DNA of 64,000 nucleotides from Molanna angustata (GCA_963576475.1 OY754977.1:15424943-15488942), one strand, 5' to 3'; positions 1 to 26,800 are shown, numbered from the stretch's first letter. Program-made: numbers and translations. The notes: generated by a model not told the origin, from the letters alone.

Positions 1-640
1 TGGTATAAATTTGTTTTCTTTTGCTTTTTTGGAGTTAGTTTTGATCAATAAGTTTATGATGATGATATTTGATATTGTACTGATGATATCGTATTTTTGG
101 AGTTTGTTTTGATCAATAAATTTATGATGATGATATTTGATATTGTACTGATGATATCGTATTTTTGGAGTTAGTTTTGATCAATAAATTTATGATGATG
201 ATATTTGATATTGTACTGATGATATCGTATTTTTGGAGTTAGTTTTGATCAATAAATTTATGATGATGATATTTGATATTGTACTGATGATATCGTATTT
301 TTGGAGTTAGTTTTGATCAATAAATTTATGATGATGATATTTGATATTGTACTGATGATATCGTATTTTTGGAGTTTGTTTTGATCAATAAATTTATGAT
401 GATGATATTTGATATTGTACTGATGATATCGTATTTTTGGAGTTAGTTTTGATCAATAAATTTATGATGATGATATTTGATATTGTACTGATGATATCGT
501 ATTTTTGGAGTTAGTTTTGATCAATAAATTTATGATGATGATATTTGATATTGTACTGATGATATCGTATTTTTGGAGTTAGTTTTGATCAATAAATTTA
601 TGGTGATGATATTTGATATTGTACTGATGATATCGTATTT
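1..640. repeat. 68-bp minisatellite, about 9 copies
   Basis: The motif 'GGAGTTAGTTTTGATCAATA' recurs at 31, 99, 167, 235 and so on to 575, a strict 68-bp period. Copies differ by single substitutions (GGAGTTAG/GGAGTTTG; one GGTGATG variant in the last unit). The array starts at or before the window edge and ends near 640. It lies upstream of the first visible fem-1 exon, so it is probably intronic. Confidence 0.95.
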
Positions 641-644
641 TTTC

Positions 645-985
645 ATTCTTCTTCATGGTCACAATCCTAGGATTGGTTTGCACCAAACACATATCTCTTG
701 TCCGCCAACCTCTTCATTTCTTGATTGCTGCTACAGCGCACATCACTAAGAACCTGGTCCATTAACCATCTCTAAGGCGACCTCTATAGTTTCTGCCCTC
801 CATCGTTACTTCGGCGATTCCTGATGTTAAGCAAACCCGGATGCCTTATGTTATGGCCTATTCATTTGGATCGTTTTTGGACAACCCTCAGGAGTAATTT
901 CGTTTCTCCGACTCTGTTCAGTACTACGTTGTTTGGAATGTGGTCTGACAATTGGATCCTATCCTTGCGCCTGTAGCACCACATT
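645..985. mobile_element. Dispersed repeat F, copy 1 (retroelement-like)
   Basis: Contains 'CCTAGGATTGGTTTGCACC', then the CCGCCA...CCTCTTCAT block and 'GGCGACCTCTATAGTTT', in the same order as at 18829-18975 and 59893-60055. The reverse strand reads like the tail of a retroelement reading frame (MKRLADNR, then WR-like residues), but it is degenerate and the class is uncertain. The last 150 bp are less well shared. Confidence 0.6.
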
Positions 986-1342
986 TTGTGAGCATCCAGA
1001 TGTCCATAAACTATGATACGAGAAAGAAATAAAAAATATATATTTTTTTAAAGATTTTTTGTTGTTCAATGATTTCAAATAAAACATCTTTCGTCTTATT
1101 TTCTAATATAATAATATGTTTATGGTAATCAATCCTTTGCATATCACTTATTTTTTTTATTTGTAATTGTATTAAAAATTAGGGATGTCACTTCTGATAC
1201 CATGTTTTGTGTCTCTTCTTTTAAATAATAACTTCTGTTGTAATTTATCATATATTTCTTTTATAATTTATACACAAAACTTGACAAAGCCATGACAGTT
1301 ATATTGATAATAATGTAATTGTCTTTATTAACACTATCAAAG

Positions 1343-1509
1343 ATTATAAATAAATTTGGTATGGTAAAATAAAACCAAAGTTTTCAGTTCTACTACTTTA
1401 ATGACACTGACTAGTTTCGGTCATCCAGTTACCGAAACTAGTCAGTGTCGTTAAAGTAGTAGAACTGAAAACTTTGGTTTTATTTTACCATACCAAATTT
1501 ATTTATAAT
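1343..1509. repeat. Near-perfect 167-bp palindrome (foldback element)
   Basis: Left arm from 1343 (ATTATAAATAAATTTGG...) is mirrored by the right arm ending at 1509 (...CCAAATTTATTTATAAT). The arms are about 78 bp, with a loop of roughly 10 bp around 'TCATCCAGTTA' and one or two mismatches (AATGACAC versus GTGTCGTT). It contains no coding sequence. It resembles a foldback MITE, or alternatively a hairpin left by inverted duplication. It lies about 245 bp upstream of a fem-1 exon. Confidence 0.85.
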
Positions 1510-1734
1510 TTGCAATGGATTTTTACCAAGAATTGTCCGTAGAAATGTTAAAAAAAAAAAAAATCAAATATTATTGATGTACCCAATGCTAACATAGACA
1601 ACTCACATATAACAAAATCAAATCCACAAATGTGTCAATTTCGTCTTCTCTGAAATTTGTACATCATTCTTCGTTTATTATTGTCAATTTATGTAAAATT
1701 GACAGAATCGACAGTTGGAATTGTGTCGATTTAG

Positions 1735-15771
<14,037 letters not shown>

Positions 15772-16679
15772 ATAAATTATCCATTTGTGACATGTGTAAT
15801 ATATATTGACCATGTGCAACGAGCATTCATAGCAGATGTTCAACAGGAATGGTTTTGTATAAAAATGAAATCGTCCATGAGTTTTTGAGAGATTTTCAAG
15901 TCATATATTATAATAAGATTATGTAGTCTGTTGTTTCCATAATTGTAATTCCTCAAAAATTCACTTTTAAATTACAAAAGTAAATGTGCTTGTATGTATT
16001 TTTAATAATCCTTTTTATTTATTTTAAATTGTATTATGTTTCATTCTTCTTATTTTTATATAATATTTACTTACCTTAATATATTTTAAATAATCTTTGC
16101 TCAATTTTCGACAATTGTAATCATGAGCCATTTTTCTGTTATCTTTTGAATTATGTGTAGTATTTTTTCGAAAGTGATTTTTACTATTCAACTTTTACAA
16201 CTGATATGAAACTCTGAATTTTTCTGATACATAAAATTATGTAGATAACCATTGCAACTTTATCGAATCCTCGTTGTAACCTTTGAATATTTCTGATATA
16301 ATAATAGTATTGTCAATTTGTATGTTGTATACGTATTACATAAATTTATAGATTATCCTATTTCAAGTTCTTCAAAAATTTTATTTCCCCATTTTCTTAT
16401 CAAATTATAAATATTGTTGCACGCTTTATATGTACACTCATATTTGAGCAAGATAACATTAATATAAATGAATGCTGACTTAAGGTAATATCAATAGGAA
16501 TTTCATTTTAATCTCTACAAAATATGCACACCCATGTATTTCTTATAGAGAAAACATTTGTAAACAAAAATACACTGAATTTTGTTTTAATTTAATAGGT
16601 TTCCAAAAATCAGAGTAATAATATCTGTTTTTTAAACTAGCCAACTTGTGAATATGGTACAAAACAAAATACACTTCCC
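15772..16679. other. fem-1 3' flank, probable 3' UTR
   Basis: AT-rich non-coding sequence after the fem-1 stop. An AATAAA overlaps the stop codon region (about 15770) but is too close to the stop to be the likely used signal. A polyadenylation site cannot be fixed from sequence alone. Confidence 0.35.
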
Positions 16680-17183
16680 CTGGGCTACGTTCACAATGAA
16701 AGCCGAGTGCACTTAGTGACGCTCTAAGCCATTCATTATGACAGGAAACAGTCGTTTGAAAGACACTCTGTGGCGTTCAGATTGTTCGTCAAGTGAACGC
16801 ACCAAGTGCTCGGTAAAATTGTCGGGTGAAAAACGTTCTGACAGTTATAGTATCTGTGAAATGATGACTTCTATTGTTTCTGTGGTATCTATTATGTCAG
16901 TTGACATTATTTTTGATGACAATATGCATTCACATAGAGGTTAAATATAAAAATATCATTCAAAAATTTCCAATAAAAGATCAGAGATCATTATTTACTC
17001 CACTACCCAATTGTTGTCCTTCGATGAAAATATAACCTTAAAAGAGACATGTATGATAAATGACATTTAAAACACCCGATGTTGTGTTCAGATTAAAACG
17101 CCGCTCGAAAACGTTCAGTGAGATTGGTGTGAAAAACGTCATAATCTGCAACTTTAGGTACGTTGTATCTGAACACAGCCCTG
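16680..17183. mobile_element. Putative non-autonomous DNA element with short inverted ends
   Basis: Left CTGGGCTACGTTCACAATG and right (reverse complement) CCAGGGCTGTGTTCAGATAC share GGGCTRYGTTCA. hAT-type MITEs often have such ends. No convincing target duplication was found and the arms are short, so the boundaries are tentative. Confidence 0.4.
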
Positions 17184-17477
17184 GATTGATTTATTCAGAA
17201 AATGCGTTGAACGGATTTTAACTTATTTTATTCATATACTTAATCGTAAATATGGGTATAATAGACTTATTTTTGAAATTTTTTTATTTGCTAAATGAAA
17301 CCCATATACTTTCCATGTTTTTCATAGTAAATTGCATGAAATAGTATATTGTCTTTCTTTTTCCCAGTTCTTTATGTAGTGTCCATGTTAAAACAATATT
17401 TGGTGTATAACATTTTATAAGTAAATATTGTGTCATGTATGTTATTTTAAATTATTATCTATTATTGATACAATTCA

Positions 17478-17659
17478 GGGAGGCAAGTCTCGTCAACAGG
17501 CAGAATCAAAATCATTCATGTTTACCCATATCGTGGATATAATTATCTTGGAGTTCTATAACATCTTAGATATTATAGAACTCCATATGGTAATTATATA
17601 CATGTTATGGGTAAAAATTAATTGTTTTGATTCTGATGGTTAACCAGACTTGCCCCCCA
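17478..17659. mobile_element. Foldback MITE 'GGCAAGTCT', copy 1
   Basis: Begins GGGAGGCAAGTCT and ends AGACTTGCCCCCC. Internal arms pair as well: ATATAATTATCTTGGAGTTC against GAACTCCATATGGTAATTAT, and TTTACCCATA against TATGGGTAAA. The same element is at 58436-58620 with better preserved arms. It is non-coding and lies downstream of fem-1. Confidence 0.85.
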
Positions 17660-18828
17660 GATGATTGTGTGCAATTAAAAAACAATAACAATTTTTCTTC
17701 TTTTACACAACAAAATATAATGATCTCAAAGGTTTGTATTTTATTTAACAGTTTTTTTAAATTACTTTTTAAAATGTAATTGAACAGGAATAAAAATAAT
17801 TAACAAAAATAATTAATTATGATGTTGATGAGAAAATTTGGATTGGAATGCATCTACAATCAATATTTTTTTATGATTATAGAATAAACAATCTAATCTA
17901 TAAATTATAAAAATGTAACCCTTTTTAGCCGTTTTATCAATGTTTAAATAGCTTAACATAAAAACTAAAACATAGACAAAATACACCCATTATAAATATA
18001 GTATACAAGTGCATTTTTATTGAAAAGGAACAAATGATAAAATTATTTGTATGTATATAATAATATAAACCAAATATATATATATTGAGTCATTTTATCA
18101 ATTATTTATTTTGTATTGATGAACTACAAAACAAATTATTATGTGAAATGCCAGAAGATAAAATAAATAATATTGGAAACAAAATAACCTAACCTAACCT
18201 GACAGAATAATCGTTATCGGATCGCCAAAGAAAAAAAGCAAATATTTGAAGTAATTTAAGTTGTGAGACTCATTCAAAAAATGTATGACTTGCAAAAAAT
18301 AATAAATACATAAGAAAACAAAACATGTGCAAATCCAATGTATTATAATTTTATATATGTATTATTATTAAATGAAAAATTTAGAATAAATAAAAGAATG
18401 AAATCTGTCCAAAATGTATATTTTGTTAAGTATGATGAATGTGTTTAATTGTATAAAGATATGCTAAAAAAACATACCAAATAAAAGATGCCGAAAGTTT
18501 TTAAATGTCAATGAAATTTGTTTTTATGATATACTTTTTTGTGTGTATTTTTCATCAGTTTATATATTTTAATCACACAAATCAAATCAACTATTTTACC
18601 GAGTGTCTTATATATTTTCCCAAAAACAATGTTAAAATTTAGCTATAATGAAAATACCTAACATATTTTTTAGAAGATTTTCACTGTTATAAATATTTCA
18701 ATATATTTTAATATCGTGCTAAATTAACTTATTATACAGCTCCTAGCGTGGTGTAGTGAGAAATATATTGCTATCTGAAATTAATGTCTGGTTTTATAAA
18801 TTATAAAGATCTTCGTGGTTACTATCCT
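17660..18828. other. Intergenic, nothing recognised
   Basis: AT-rich sequence between fem-1 and the hnRNP M gene. A short CCTAACCTAACCT at about 18188 resembles the insect telomeric unit, but at only two to three units it is not a telomere. Confidence 0.4.
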
Positions 18829-18975
18829 AGGATTGGTTTGCACCAAGAATGCTATCTCTGTTGTCCGCCAGCCTCTTAATCTCTGCTACAGGGCACGTCA
18901 TTGATCACCTGATCCATTATAACTGTCTGTAGGGCGACCTCTATAGTTTTTGCCCTCCGTCATTCCTTTGAACAT
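18829..18975. mobile_element. Dispersed repeat F, copy 2
   Basis: 'CCTAGGATTGGTTTGCACC', GTCCGCCAGCCTCTTAATCT, then GGGCGACCTCTATAGTTTTT, in the same order as at 645 and 59893. Same orientation as the other copies. Confidence 0.6.
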
Positions 18976-18979
18976 TTTA

Positions 18980-19895
18980 TTTTTTATCCATGTTGAATTC
19001 ATCGCCATGATTCCGTAGCCACTTTTGCATAATTTATTTTACTATTTTTTAAGTCTGTAAAACCGATTACTTATTTGTTAAAAAAGACACTTTTAATGCA
19101 TTCAATAATTTGATTGTAAAGGTAATTTTCTCTATTTACCTTTCCAGCGTTGACATGAATTAATTTGTTTTTTTTTTTCATTCTGTGGCAGTTTTGCCCA
19201 TTGAATCACAAATTATAACATATTTTTATAATAATAATTATATTTCTACATTGATTTTTTATAGACATTCTATTTTTTGTATCATGAACATAGAAATGCT
19301 GACTTCCAATTAATATATTTTAAATGTTTATTATGAAATTCGTAAGAGTTTACCAAAATATGTATATCACTACACCATTTTAAGACTGTGTGCTAATTTT
19401 CCTAATAAAATACATATTATGTAATATTACGTTAGCAAATATTTAGCTTAAATTTTTGTAATTAGATGTTATTTGTAAAACAATTTGTGATATTGAGGAC
19501 TATGATGGAAGTAATTGATATAAAAAGAATGTATAACCACAAAAATTTATTTGAGTCACTGCGCGCGAGAGAAGTGTTATCACAAATGGAATTGTAGTTA
19601 ATGTTTTAGTAATATTGTGATACGCTAATCTCATTTATTGAAATATACTGTTGGTGAAACAACTGATCTTTGATTTTTCTTGTACCAATCCCAAATCTTC
19701 AAAAGCCCAAAAAATATTTTTTTAAAAGGGGACTAAAATAAAAATAATACTTTAAAATAATTTTATTTAATTAAGTTTTTGTCAGTACATGAGTAATAAA
19801 TAAATGAGAGAATTTTTTTTTCCAAGAAATAATGTTTTTGACACCCAACCTGCACACGATATTATTAAAAACCTGTAATTTCGGATTTTATCTTC
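18980..19895. other. Intergenic, nothing recognised
   Basis: AT-rich sequence with no gene or element that I can name. Confidence 0.35.
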
Positions 19896-19899
19896 AACT

Positions 19900-20250
19900 T
19901 GTAGCGGTGATAGCCCAGCGGTAATGTCGTCGCATCACATGCGTGAGGTCGACGGTTCGAATCCGGGCGGAGCACGCATCTCTGGATTTTTAAAAAAAAT
20001 CTATGTGCGGATTTATATCACTAGCTATGTGTAGCCATGATCCAATTTGTCTGGTTCCCCTTTCTAAGGGTTACGAAGGTCGGATGGCAGTCGCTTCAAT
20101 GTAATATAACCAGACTCACCAATTCCAGGATCATGGTCAAAGCGTACCCTGATAGAAACGGGACAAAAGCGCTAAGGGGAAAGAAGAGGATCTTCAACTT
20201 GCACAAAACGACATGTAGCAATGTGGTTAGTATTCTCTTCCTTCTCTCCA
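19900..20250 (+). mobile_element. tRNA-headed SINE
   Basis: A pol III type head has box A GATAGCCCAGCGGTAA (about 19908) and box B GGTTCGAATCC (about 19956). The flanks do not pair as an acceptor stem, so this is not a functional tRNA. The body continues with 'GGTTACGAAGGTCGGATGGC' AGTCGCTTC and 'CCAGGATCATGGTCAAAGCG' TACCC, resembling 3' ends of lepidopteran LINEs, which suggests a tRNA-LINE composite SINE. Confidence 0.75.
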
Positions 20251-20378
20251 AATATGAATCATACTTATTTGAATCCACGAAAAATCCTTCGTCTGCAAAA
20301 AACAATTCTTAGTCATTGAAATATCTTTAGTATGAACTACGAAAAAAGATTACCAAAGTAAATAATTAATTATTTCCA

Positions 20379-20732
20379 TTGAATCCTATGTTTGGTCACA
20401 TGCCTCTGATGGCGAGATTAAAATCGAGGAAAAGTTTCCTGACCACGACATCCTCCCTTCAGGTAGCACCAGAAAGGACAAGGCAAGAACACTGGATTGA
20501 CCAGTATAGTGGAGGTCGAAACAAGCTGTCGGAGACTTTAGGACATCACCTTCCCTACCACAAACGGAAGACAATGAATAGACTCCGTCTAGGTCTAAAA
20601 AGAACTTGTACAGGTCAAGGAGAGGATGTATCTTGCGATTGCGGGAAGGTCCAAGATGATAAGCACATCTTCTTGTCTGCCGAAACATGGTACAGGGATG
20701 TAACAAGAAAGAAAGTATTTTCTGTGCAGTGA
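20379..20732 (+). pseudogene. LINE C-terminal fragment (RLR...CxCG...H)
   Basis: A 117-residue open stretch ends in the pattern TMNRLRLGLKRT, then SCDCGKVQDDKHIFLS. This matches the end of many insect LINE polyproteins: a short 'RLR-G' helix, then a C-x-C-G ... H zinc-knuckle-like motif. The final cysteine expected after the His is replaced (LSAETW). It is truncated at both ends and lies between two SINE fragments, so it is retroelement debris and not a host gene. Confidence 0.65.
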
Positions 20733-20739
20733 TGAGTTT

Positions 20740-20895
20740 ATTGCCATATGTTTTAATTTCTTCCAACTAGCCAGTGTTTCCAGCCCCAGAGAAGCTATAT
20801 TTGCGTGAGAAATGAATTTAAATATTCCTCCTCTCCTGGAGATGGAACCCAGGCCGCCCGCACAGAATCCAACTGTGCCATGAAGGTCGCCAATA
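20740..20895 (-). mobile_element. SINE family 2, copy 1 (degenerate)
   Basis: Reads on the minus strand: GACCTTCATGGCACAGTTGG (box A region), CTGGGTTCCATCTCC (box B region), then CTGGAAACACTGGCTAGTTG and GAAGAAAT. The same layout is better preserved at 21670-21835. Confidence 0.55.
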
Positions 20896-20899
20896 AAAG

Positions 20900-21665
20900 A
20901 ATATAGAATGTAAATATTATACATATTTACATTCACACAGGTATAGATAAATTCAAATTAATAAAATGTTTTAATTATATAACAAACCTTGGCAGAATAT
21001 ATTTTTCGTTTCAGTCATTCCTGTAGTACAGTATTTTTATACTTCTTTTATGAACACTTCTTTGGTTCATTGATATGATTTTTTTATTGTTATTCCAATT
21101 TCTCTCCATAACTTTGATCATTATTTGAAATCTGTAAAATATGTTATTGTTTCAGAAACAAAAAGGTAAACATACAAGTAAATGATTTTTAAATGTTATA
21201 TTTTTTCAATGAAACACAACTATGAGATTATTTATATTTTTTTCATTCCCTTTGAAACAATTAACGGCCCTTTATGAAACAAACACAAATTGTTCAGTCT
21301 CTTTCCAAATGATAGCAAAATAACAAAAATTTGAATGAAAAAAAATTTAGTGTGTTCTTGAACAGAATTTTAGCTTCAATCTGGCACTATCCTCAGTTAA
21401 ATAAAAAACTATATATTTTTCACAGAATACATACCAACAGGATTAATCAATTTTTATAGTGAAAAATAAAAGTACAAACCAACTACATTACTAATGCCTT
21501 ACATCTTCAGTGAATTTCTACACTAAGAATGCAGGAGATTAAAAGAACTTTGTAACCTGCAATAAAACAGTAACTCCCGTACAAGACTTTTTGCCAGGAA
21601 TATGTCGTGTCAGAATACAATGCAGGAACAAGAAAATTCCATTATATAGTGAAAACCTCCTCCCA
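20900..21665. other. Intergenic, nothing recognised
   Basis: AT-rich intergenic sequence without a recognised element. Confidence 0.35.
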
Positions 21666-21669
21666 CATT

Positions 21670-21835
21670 ATTGTCAAATGGCGATTTCTTCCAACAAACA
21701 AGTGTTTCCAGCCCAGAAAAGCGAGAATCGCATGAGAAATACCTTTCAACAAGCTTCTCCTAGGAATTGAACCCAGGACAACAGCACAGAAGTCAAACGA
21801 CTCACAACTATGCCACAATGGTGAGTCATTTCATT
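21670..21835 (-). mobile_element. SINE family 2, copy 2
   Basis: On the minus strand, box A TGGCATAGTTG and box B GGTTCAATTCC lie about 43 bp apart. They are followed by TCTGGGCTGGAAACACTTGT and TTGGAAGAAATCGCCA. This is a tRNA-derived head joined to the 'GGAAGAAAT' LINE-type tail. Partial sisters are at 20740-20895 and 61990-62065. Confidence 0.65.
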
Positions 21836-21839
21836 CAAC

Positions 21840-23820
21840 TTGAATTCAAACTCAAAAACCTAAGATGACCATGATATACTGAAGACAAGTAATCTCATTA
21901 GTTACAGATTCAACAATATTAGTCATCTGTGGATAATTCTAGACAGCTAAGAAACTAAAAGTAACAGTAAAATGTCCCAATTTGTTATGAAAAGTGCGAA
22001 GTTAAGAAACCGCGAGTTACATTTTGCCATCCATATTCCATTGCAGTTGATTATAGATAGTCAACCGAGGTGTTTAACTACTCCAACTTTACACACTATT
22101 CAAATTAACAATTAACCAAAAACAATAGTAACGTTTCAACAATACTTACATCCTGTATATTACACAAACAAGTTTTCGTTGAAAAAAAATATTCGGGATC
22201 CACAATGCATACAAGTCATGGAAAGGCCATCGTCCCCTCTTCGATTATATGCAAAAACATGCTGAACCAACATCAAGTCATCCAAATGCAAGATTAAACC
22301 AATACTGGGATCTTGATCAAATCGTTGACAGCTGCAATTGAACCTAAACACTCCATAACCAATAGAAAACCAATCCAAACGCATACAATTTTTATTTATC
22401 ACATAATATGAATATTTACCATGCTTCATTACCATCTTCGGAATATTAGGAACAGCACTGTGACTGAATCATAATCACATTAAAACAATTGAAATTAGAT
22501 TTGTATAAGTTTTATGAAAATTGAAGTTGTCTTTTCTAAGTCGAAGAAAATAGTTCAAATAAGGGAGACATTTGACGCAAAGGATTCCTCCGATTGATGC
22601 GAATGCATGCTGCGATAGCCTCAAATAATCTTGATCGATGATGCTTTCAACTCTATTGAATCCCACATGTCCCAAAGCAGCAACATTTGTAGATTGTCAA
22701 TAGCAAGACATGAAATACTGATATATAGAATAAACAACTAATCCACGAAGATGTCACATAATTGTGATAAAACACCACTCTCTTGTCAATAACATCATTG
22801 CTATTCCCAAATGTATGTTTAACAACTTTACTGCCAAACCAGCAACTTCTATTTCTGAACATAAACCAAAAATATAAACAAAGGTTCAACAATTATAAAC
22901 GGAATATTGTTTACTGTTCCCACTATTTTCCCATTATCAACGATGCATGAAATTTTTCAAACATGCAGCTGTTTTTTTTTTGTTGAATTTTTGAAATCAT
23001 TTTCAAGATTTACTTCCAGATGGACAATTGAAAATGTTTTTTATTCAAATAAAAAATGCATCAAAATTAACTCTTAATGACTGATGAGACAACAATTTAA
23101 GCCCAGAGTTACTATCAAATATTATATTTTGTTAAGATTCTGAAAAAGTAATAAATTATAAGGAAACAAAAATATAACAAAATCACATCACGTTGGATAA
23201 TTTCCACTTAATCCAGTTTAGTCACTTTTAAACGTAAAATGGTGTATGAAGGAAAGAGCGGGGATATTTATTACAAATGGAAGGAAAAATAAAGGTCAAA
23301 CCAATAGAAACAGTACAGTACAGTCAATAAGTGGAAATTATACAAACTAACATTATTTCGTTCCTTGCCTCTGCAATAAAATAATGAATGACCCTAATAT
23401 TACTTACGAAAATTTCTTGTCACTAGGAACAATAATTAATCCAAATCATATTTCAATGAAAAGAAAGAAATACTAAAATAAAAACCAATTTAAAAAGAAA
23501 ATACAAAGACCATCTAAAGAGTGATTATTTAATGAAAACTTGTGACACAAAAGAATACATCTTACGTTGGAGTGCATTCCAATATTATTAATTATTTCAC
23601 TTCTATAATTTCACTAAACATCAAAATGATTATTACATTAAACTCTAAGATCATTCACTTCCTCGTTTGTCAAATGGACAGCCATAAAAATAAAATTAAT
23701 CTTCTATAAAATGCATGGGACCACAATAGACCACAATATTGTTATGTTAAATTACAATGTAGTTTGTAGATATAAGTAAAACTAAACATAACATCAACCT
23801 TTCAAGATTCCATCAATCCT
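21840..23820. other. Intergenic; includes the hnRNP M gene 3' UTR
   Basis: About 2 kb downstream of the hnRNP M stop codon at 23821-23823 (minus strand). Part of it must be the 3' UTR. Reverse-strand AATAAA motifs occur, for example near 23267 and 23037, but the used polyadenylation site cannot be decided. No other gene is recognised. Confidence 0.4.
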
Positions 23821-26800
23821 TCAAAAGTTGCGAACGGCAATTGTTTTGCCGTCGATTCTGGTATTATCAAACATTTCTGAAAAAAAAACGTTAAAGAAAA
23901 TATTCGTTCTTAGATTGAAAGAAAAAAAAAACATGTTAAAAAAAATTATCACAACACAAAAAATTAACGGGGAGAAAGGAAGATAAATAAGAGTGTTGTG
24001 AGTGAGTGGGAAGGAAAGTTTGGATGTTGCAAAAATGACTAAAAATTATCACAACACACAAAATTAACGGGGAGAAAGGAAGATAAATAAGAGTGTTGTG
24101 AGTGAGTGGGAAGGAAAGTTTGGATGTTGCAAAAATGACTAAAAAAAATGGTAATACTATAAAGGTGAGATGCATAGAAAAGAATTAAAGTGTGTTTTAT
24201 GTGTATATGAGAGTCTACAAGGATGGTAGTGTGTAGCGCTAGTATCTCTCTACTCCATTAAAACAAGTAACTTTTGAAATTCACTTTTCAACAAGACAGT
24301 AAAATAAGAGTGTTGTGAGTGAGTGGGAAGGAAAGTTTGGATAGAGTCTACAAGGATGGTAGTGTGTAGCGCTAGTATCTCTCTACTCCATTAAAACAAG
24401 TAACTTTTGAAATTCACTTTTCAACAAGACAGTAAAAAATGAGATAAATAAAGAAAAATCAATAGAATGAGTAATAAATTAACAAAGAAAATCTGCAAAC
24501 AAACAAGAGAAAGGATGAATGAGGGAAATGTAAGAAACTTGAATAGTAAAAAAGAGTCAAATATATTTTTTTAATTGCATGTACGCAAACATTGGATTTA
24601 ATTTCCCTGTCAGGAGTCAAATAATATTATTATTGGCAATAACATCTCAATAGAGACGAAGTTGGGATATTATAGAAGAACTTGTCAAGAGGTTATAAGA
24701 CAGTGCATTAATGTAAATGAGGGGATGTACATGTAAATCTGTCTGTCAGGATAATGTGACAATGGGTTCTTTCTGTCAACACAACTTAATGGTATGTTTC
24801 TATGTGATATGTAAAGGATACTGATTGCTCTGGTAGCTCCCCATTCACTAGCAAAACGTATTACAGCAGTTTCATTGTCAATTTTCTCGGCAAACTTCAC
24901 CTCACCAGCTTCACCAAACTTTTCACGTAAAAGTTGCCATGTGACCGACGACGGTAACTACAATAATACAAGTACATATTTATACATCATTCAAACAAAG
25001 CAAGGGTTTTTCAATGACTGAAAAACTGAATCACAGTGGATAACACCGAGAATCAAACCCAAAACATTGTTATTATTATCAGAGAGGCAGCCAAGCTGAA
25101 AGCAATATAAAAAATAAACATATTGCTCGTTTGCGAGAACAACGACATAAGTCAAAAATCCGATTTTTGAGTTAATAATCCAGAAATGATGTGTTTATCA
25201 ATATTCATATTGTCTCCAATTCTCAGTACAATATCTATATAAGTGCGAGAGAAACAGCACATGTGTCATTGTTTCACTGTGATATATTCGCTGTAATATT
25301 GATGAACACAACATTTGTACATTATTAACTCAAAAATATTTTTTTTTTACTTATGTTGTTGTTCTCGCAAACAAACGATATGACAATCATTATTTACAAG
25401 ATAATATAATTGGCACAGATTAAAAAGAAATTTGTGGGCAAATAGGCCTTTTAGACAGAAAAGTTTTACTTATATGGAAGACATTTTTTTTTTCAAATTT
25501 ATTTACTTTTTTGATGAGGTATCCGAATTTTCAAATTAAAAAGAAATATTTAGACACAAAGAAAGAATGCATGAAAGATTTAATTATAATAATACTTACG
25601 TATCGAATAACAACCATATCTGCTGGTTTGTCAGAGGTATTGGATTCTAGATTTCGGTTACCACCACGGTCACCAAAGTGGTCTGGTGAATAGTTCATGT
25701 TATTGTTCATGCCTCCTCCGCCCACATTGCGACCAAATGCCAAATGTGAGTTCAAACCTAAAAACATTACAATATAATAATAATAACTTTGATGGCTTAT
25801 TAAAAAAGTTATAATCCCTTAAAAATATAAAGTTGTTAACTATCCATGTTTCATCTTGCAGATTGGCTGTGATTTTCCACGTTCCACAAACTGTAAAATA
25901 GATAACTTTTAATAAATCGATCAATTCAATTTAAATTTTTATCATATTAGTGCTGCGATCAAATTAAATTACTAGGTCACCTGGTGATAAAAAATAGGAT
26001 TTTTTAAATATTTAATTTGATTTTAAGTGCCAAGCGAATAAATTAAGCTTTAGGTGCATTTTTGCTGTTTGTGCACCATGCCATTTTTAAACCTTTGAAT
26101 TTTTCTTTAATATTTGAAACTGTTAAAACTAGAAAATAATAATTAAAAAAAAATACCAGAGTAACCAGTGTTGAGCATATTGTTATTTGCCATTGGAGAA
26201 TTCTGCACCATTTGAGCCGCTGCCATATCAGAGACACCGAGTCCTGCATTGCCTAAACCAGAATTGTTCAACACTCCAATATCGCCGCTTGTCAGACCCT
26301 GCTGATATTCAGAAACAAAACAAGGATACAAAAGAGAAAGGCAATCGTGGTTTCACTGGATTCATGAATCCAGGCCCACGAGCACAGGCGACTAGAGTAC
26401 CAGCCAGAACAGGTGAGCCACATGGGCTTGCGACCATGTATGCGGGATTAAGGGGCCCCTTTATGACTCAAGTCACGCTCACCGCTCACCCACCAATCTC
26501 CGACTGATACTCCACTCCCCTGCGCAACCAAATCCAATAGGATGCGGATAATGCTGCTTTTACCACCCTATCCAAAAATTATTTTATTTTACCTCTAGGG
26601 AGAACTAGATCTTAGTAGGAATATAAACATTTTGCAGGCAGGCCTCTCGCCCCCACTCTACAGCATATATATTCGTGCTAAAGCCATTTTGAACTATTTT
26701 ATCTACCAGTTCCTTGTACTTGTTTAGTTTGTATTGGCAGTCTTTTGGAATATGAGTGTCCCATGGGACAGTCAGCTCCACATAAATAACTCTTTTCAAT

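Noticed and set aside
18185..18200. Telomeric repeat
   Set aside because: Only about two and a half CCTAA units; too short to be more than chance or a relic.
19900..19985. Functional tRNA gene
   Set aside because: Boxes A and B are present but the 5' and 3' flanks do not form an acceptor stem, and the sequence continues into a SINE body.
24685..24900. 71-residue minus-strand frame taken as a gene of its own
   Set aside because: Only its first part is coding; it is RRM3 exon 24957-24822 of the hnRNP M gene running on into the intron.
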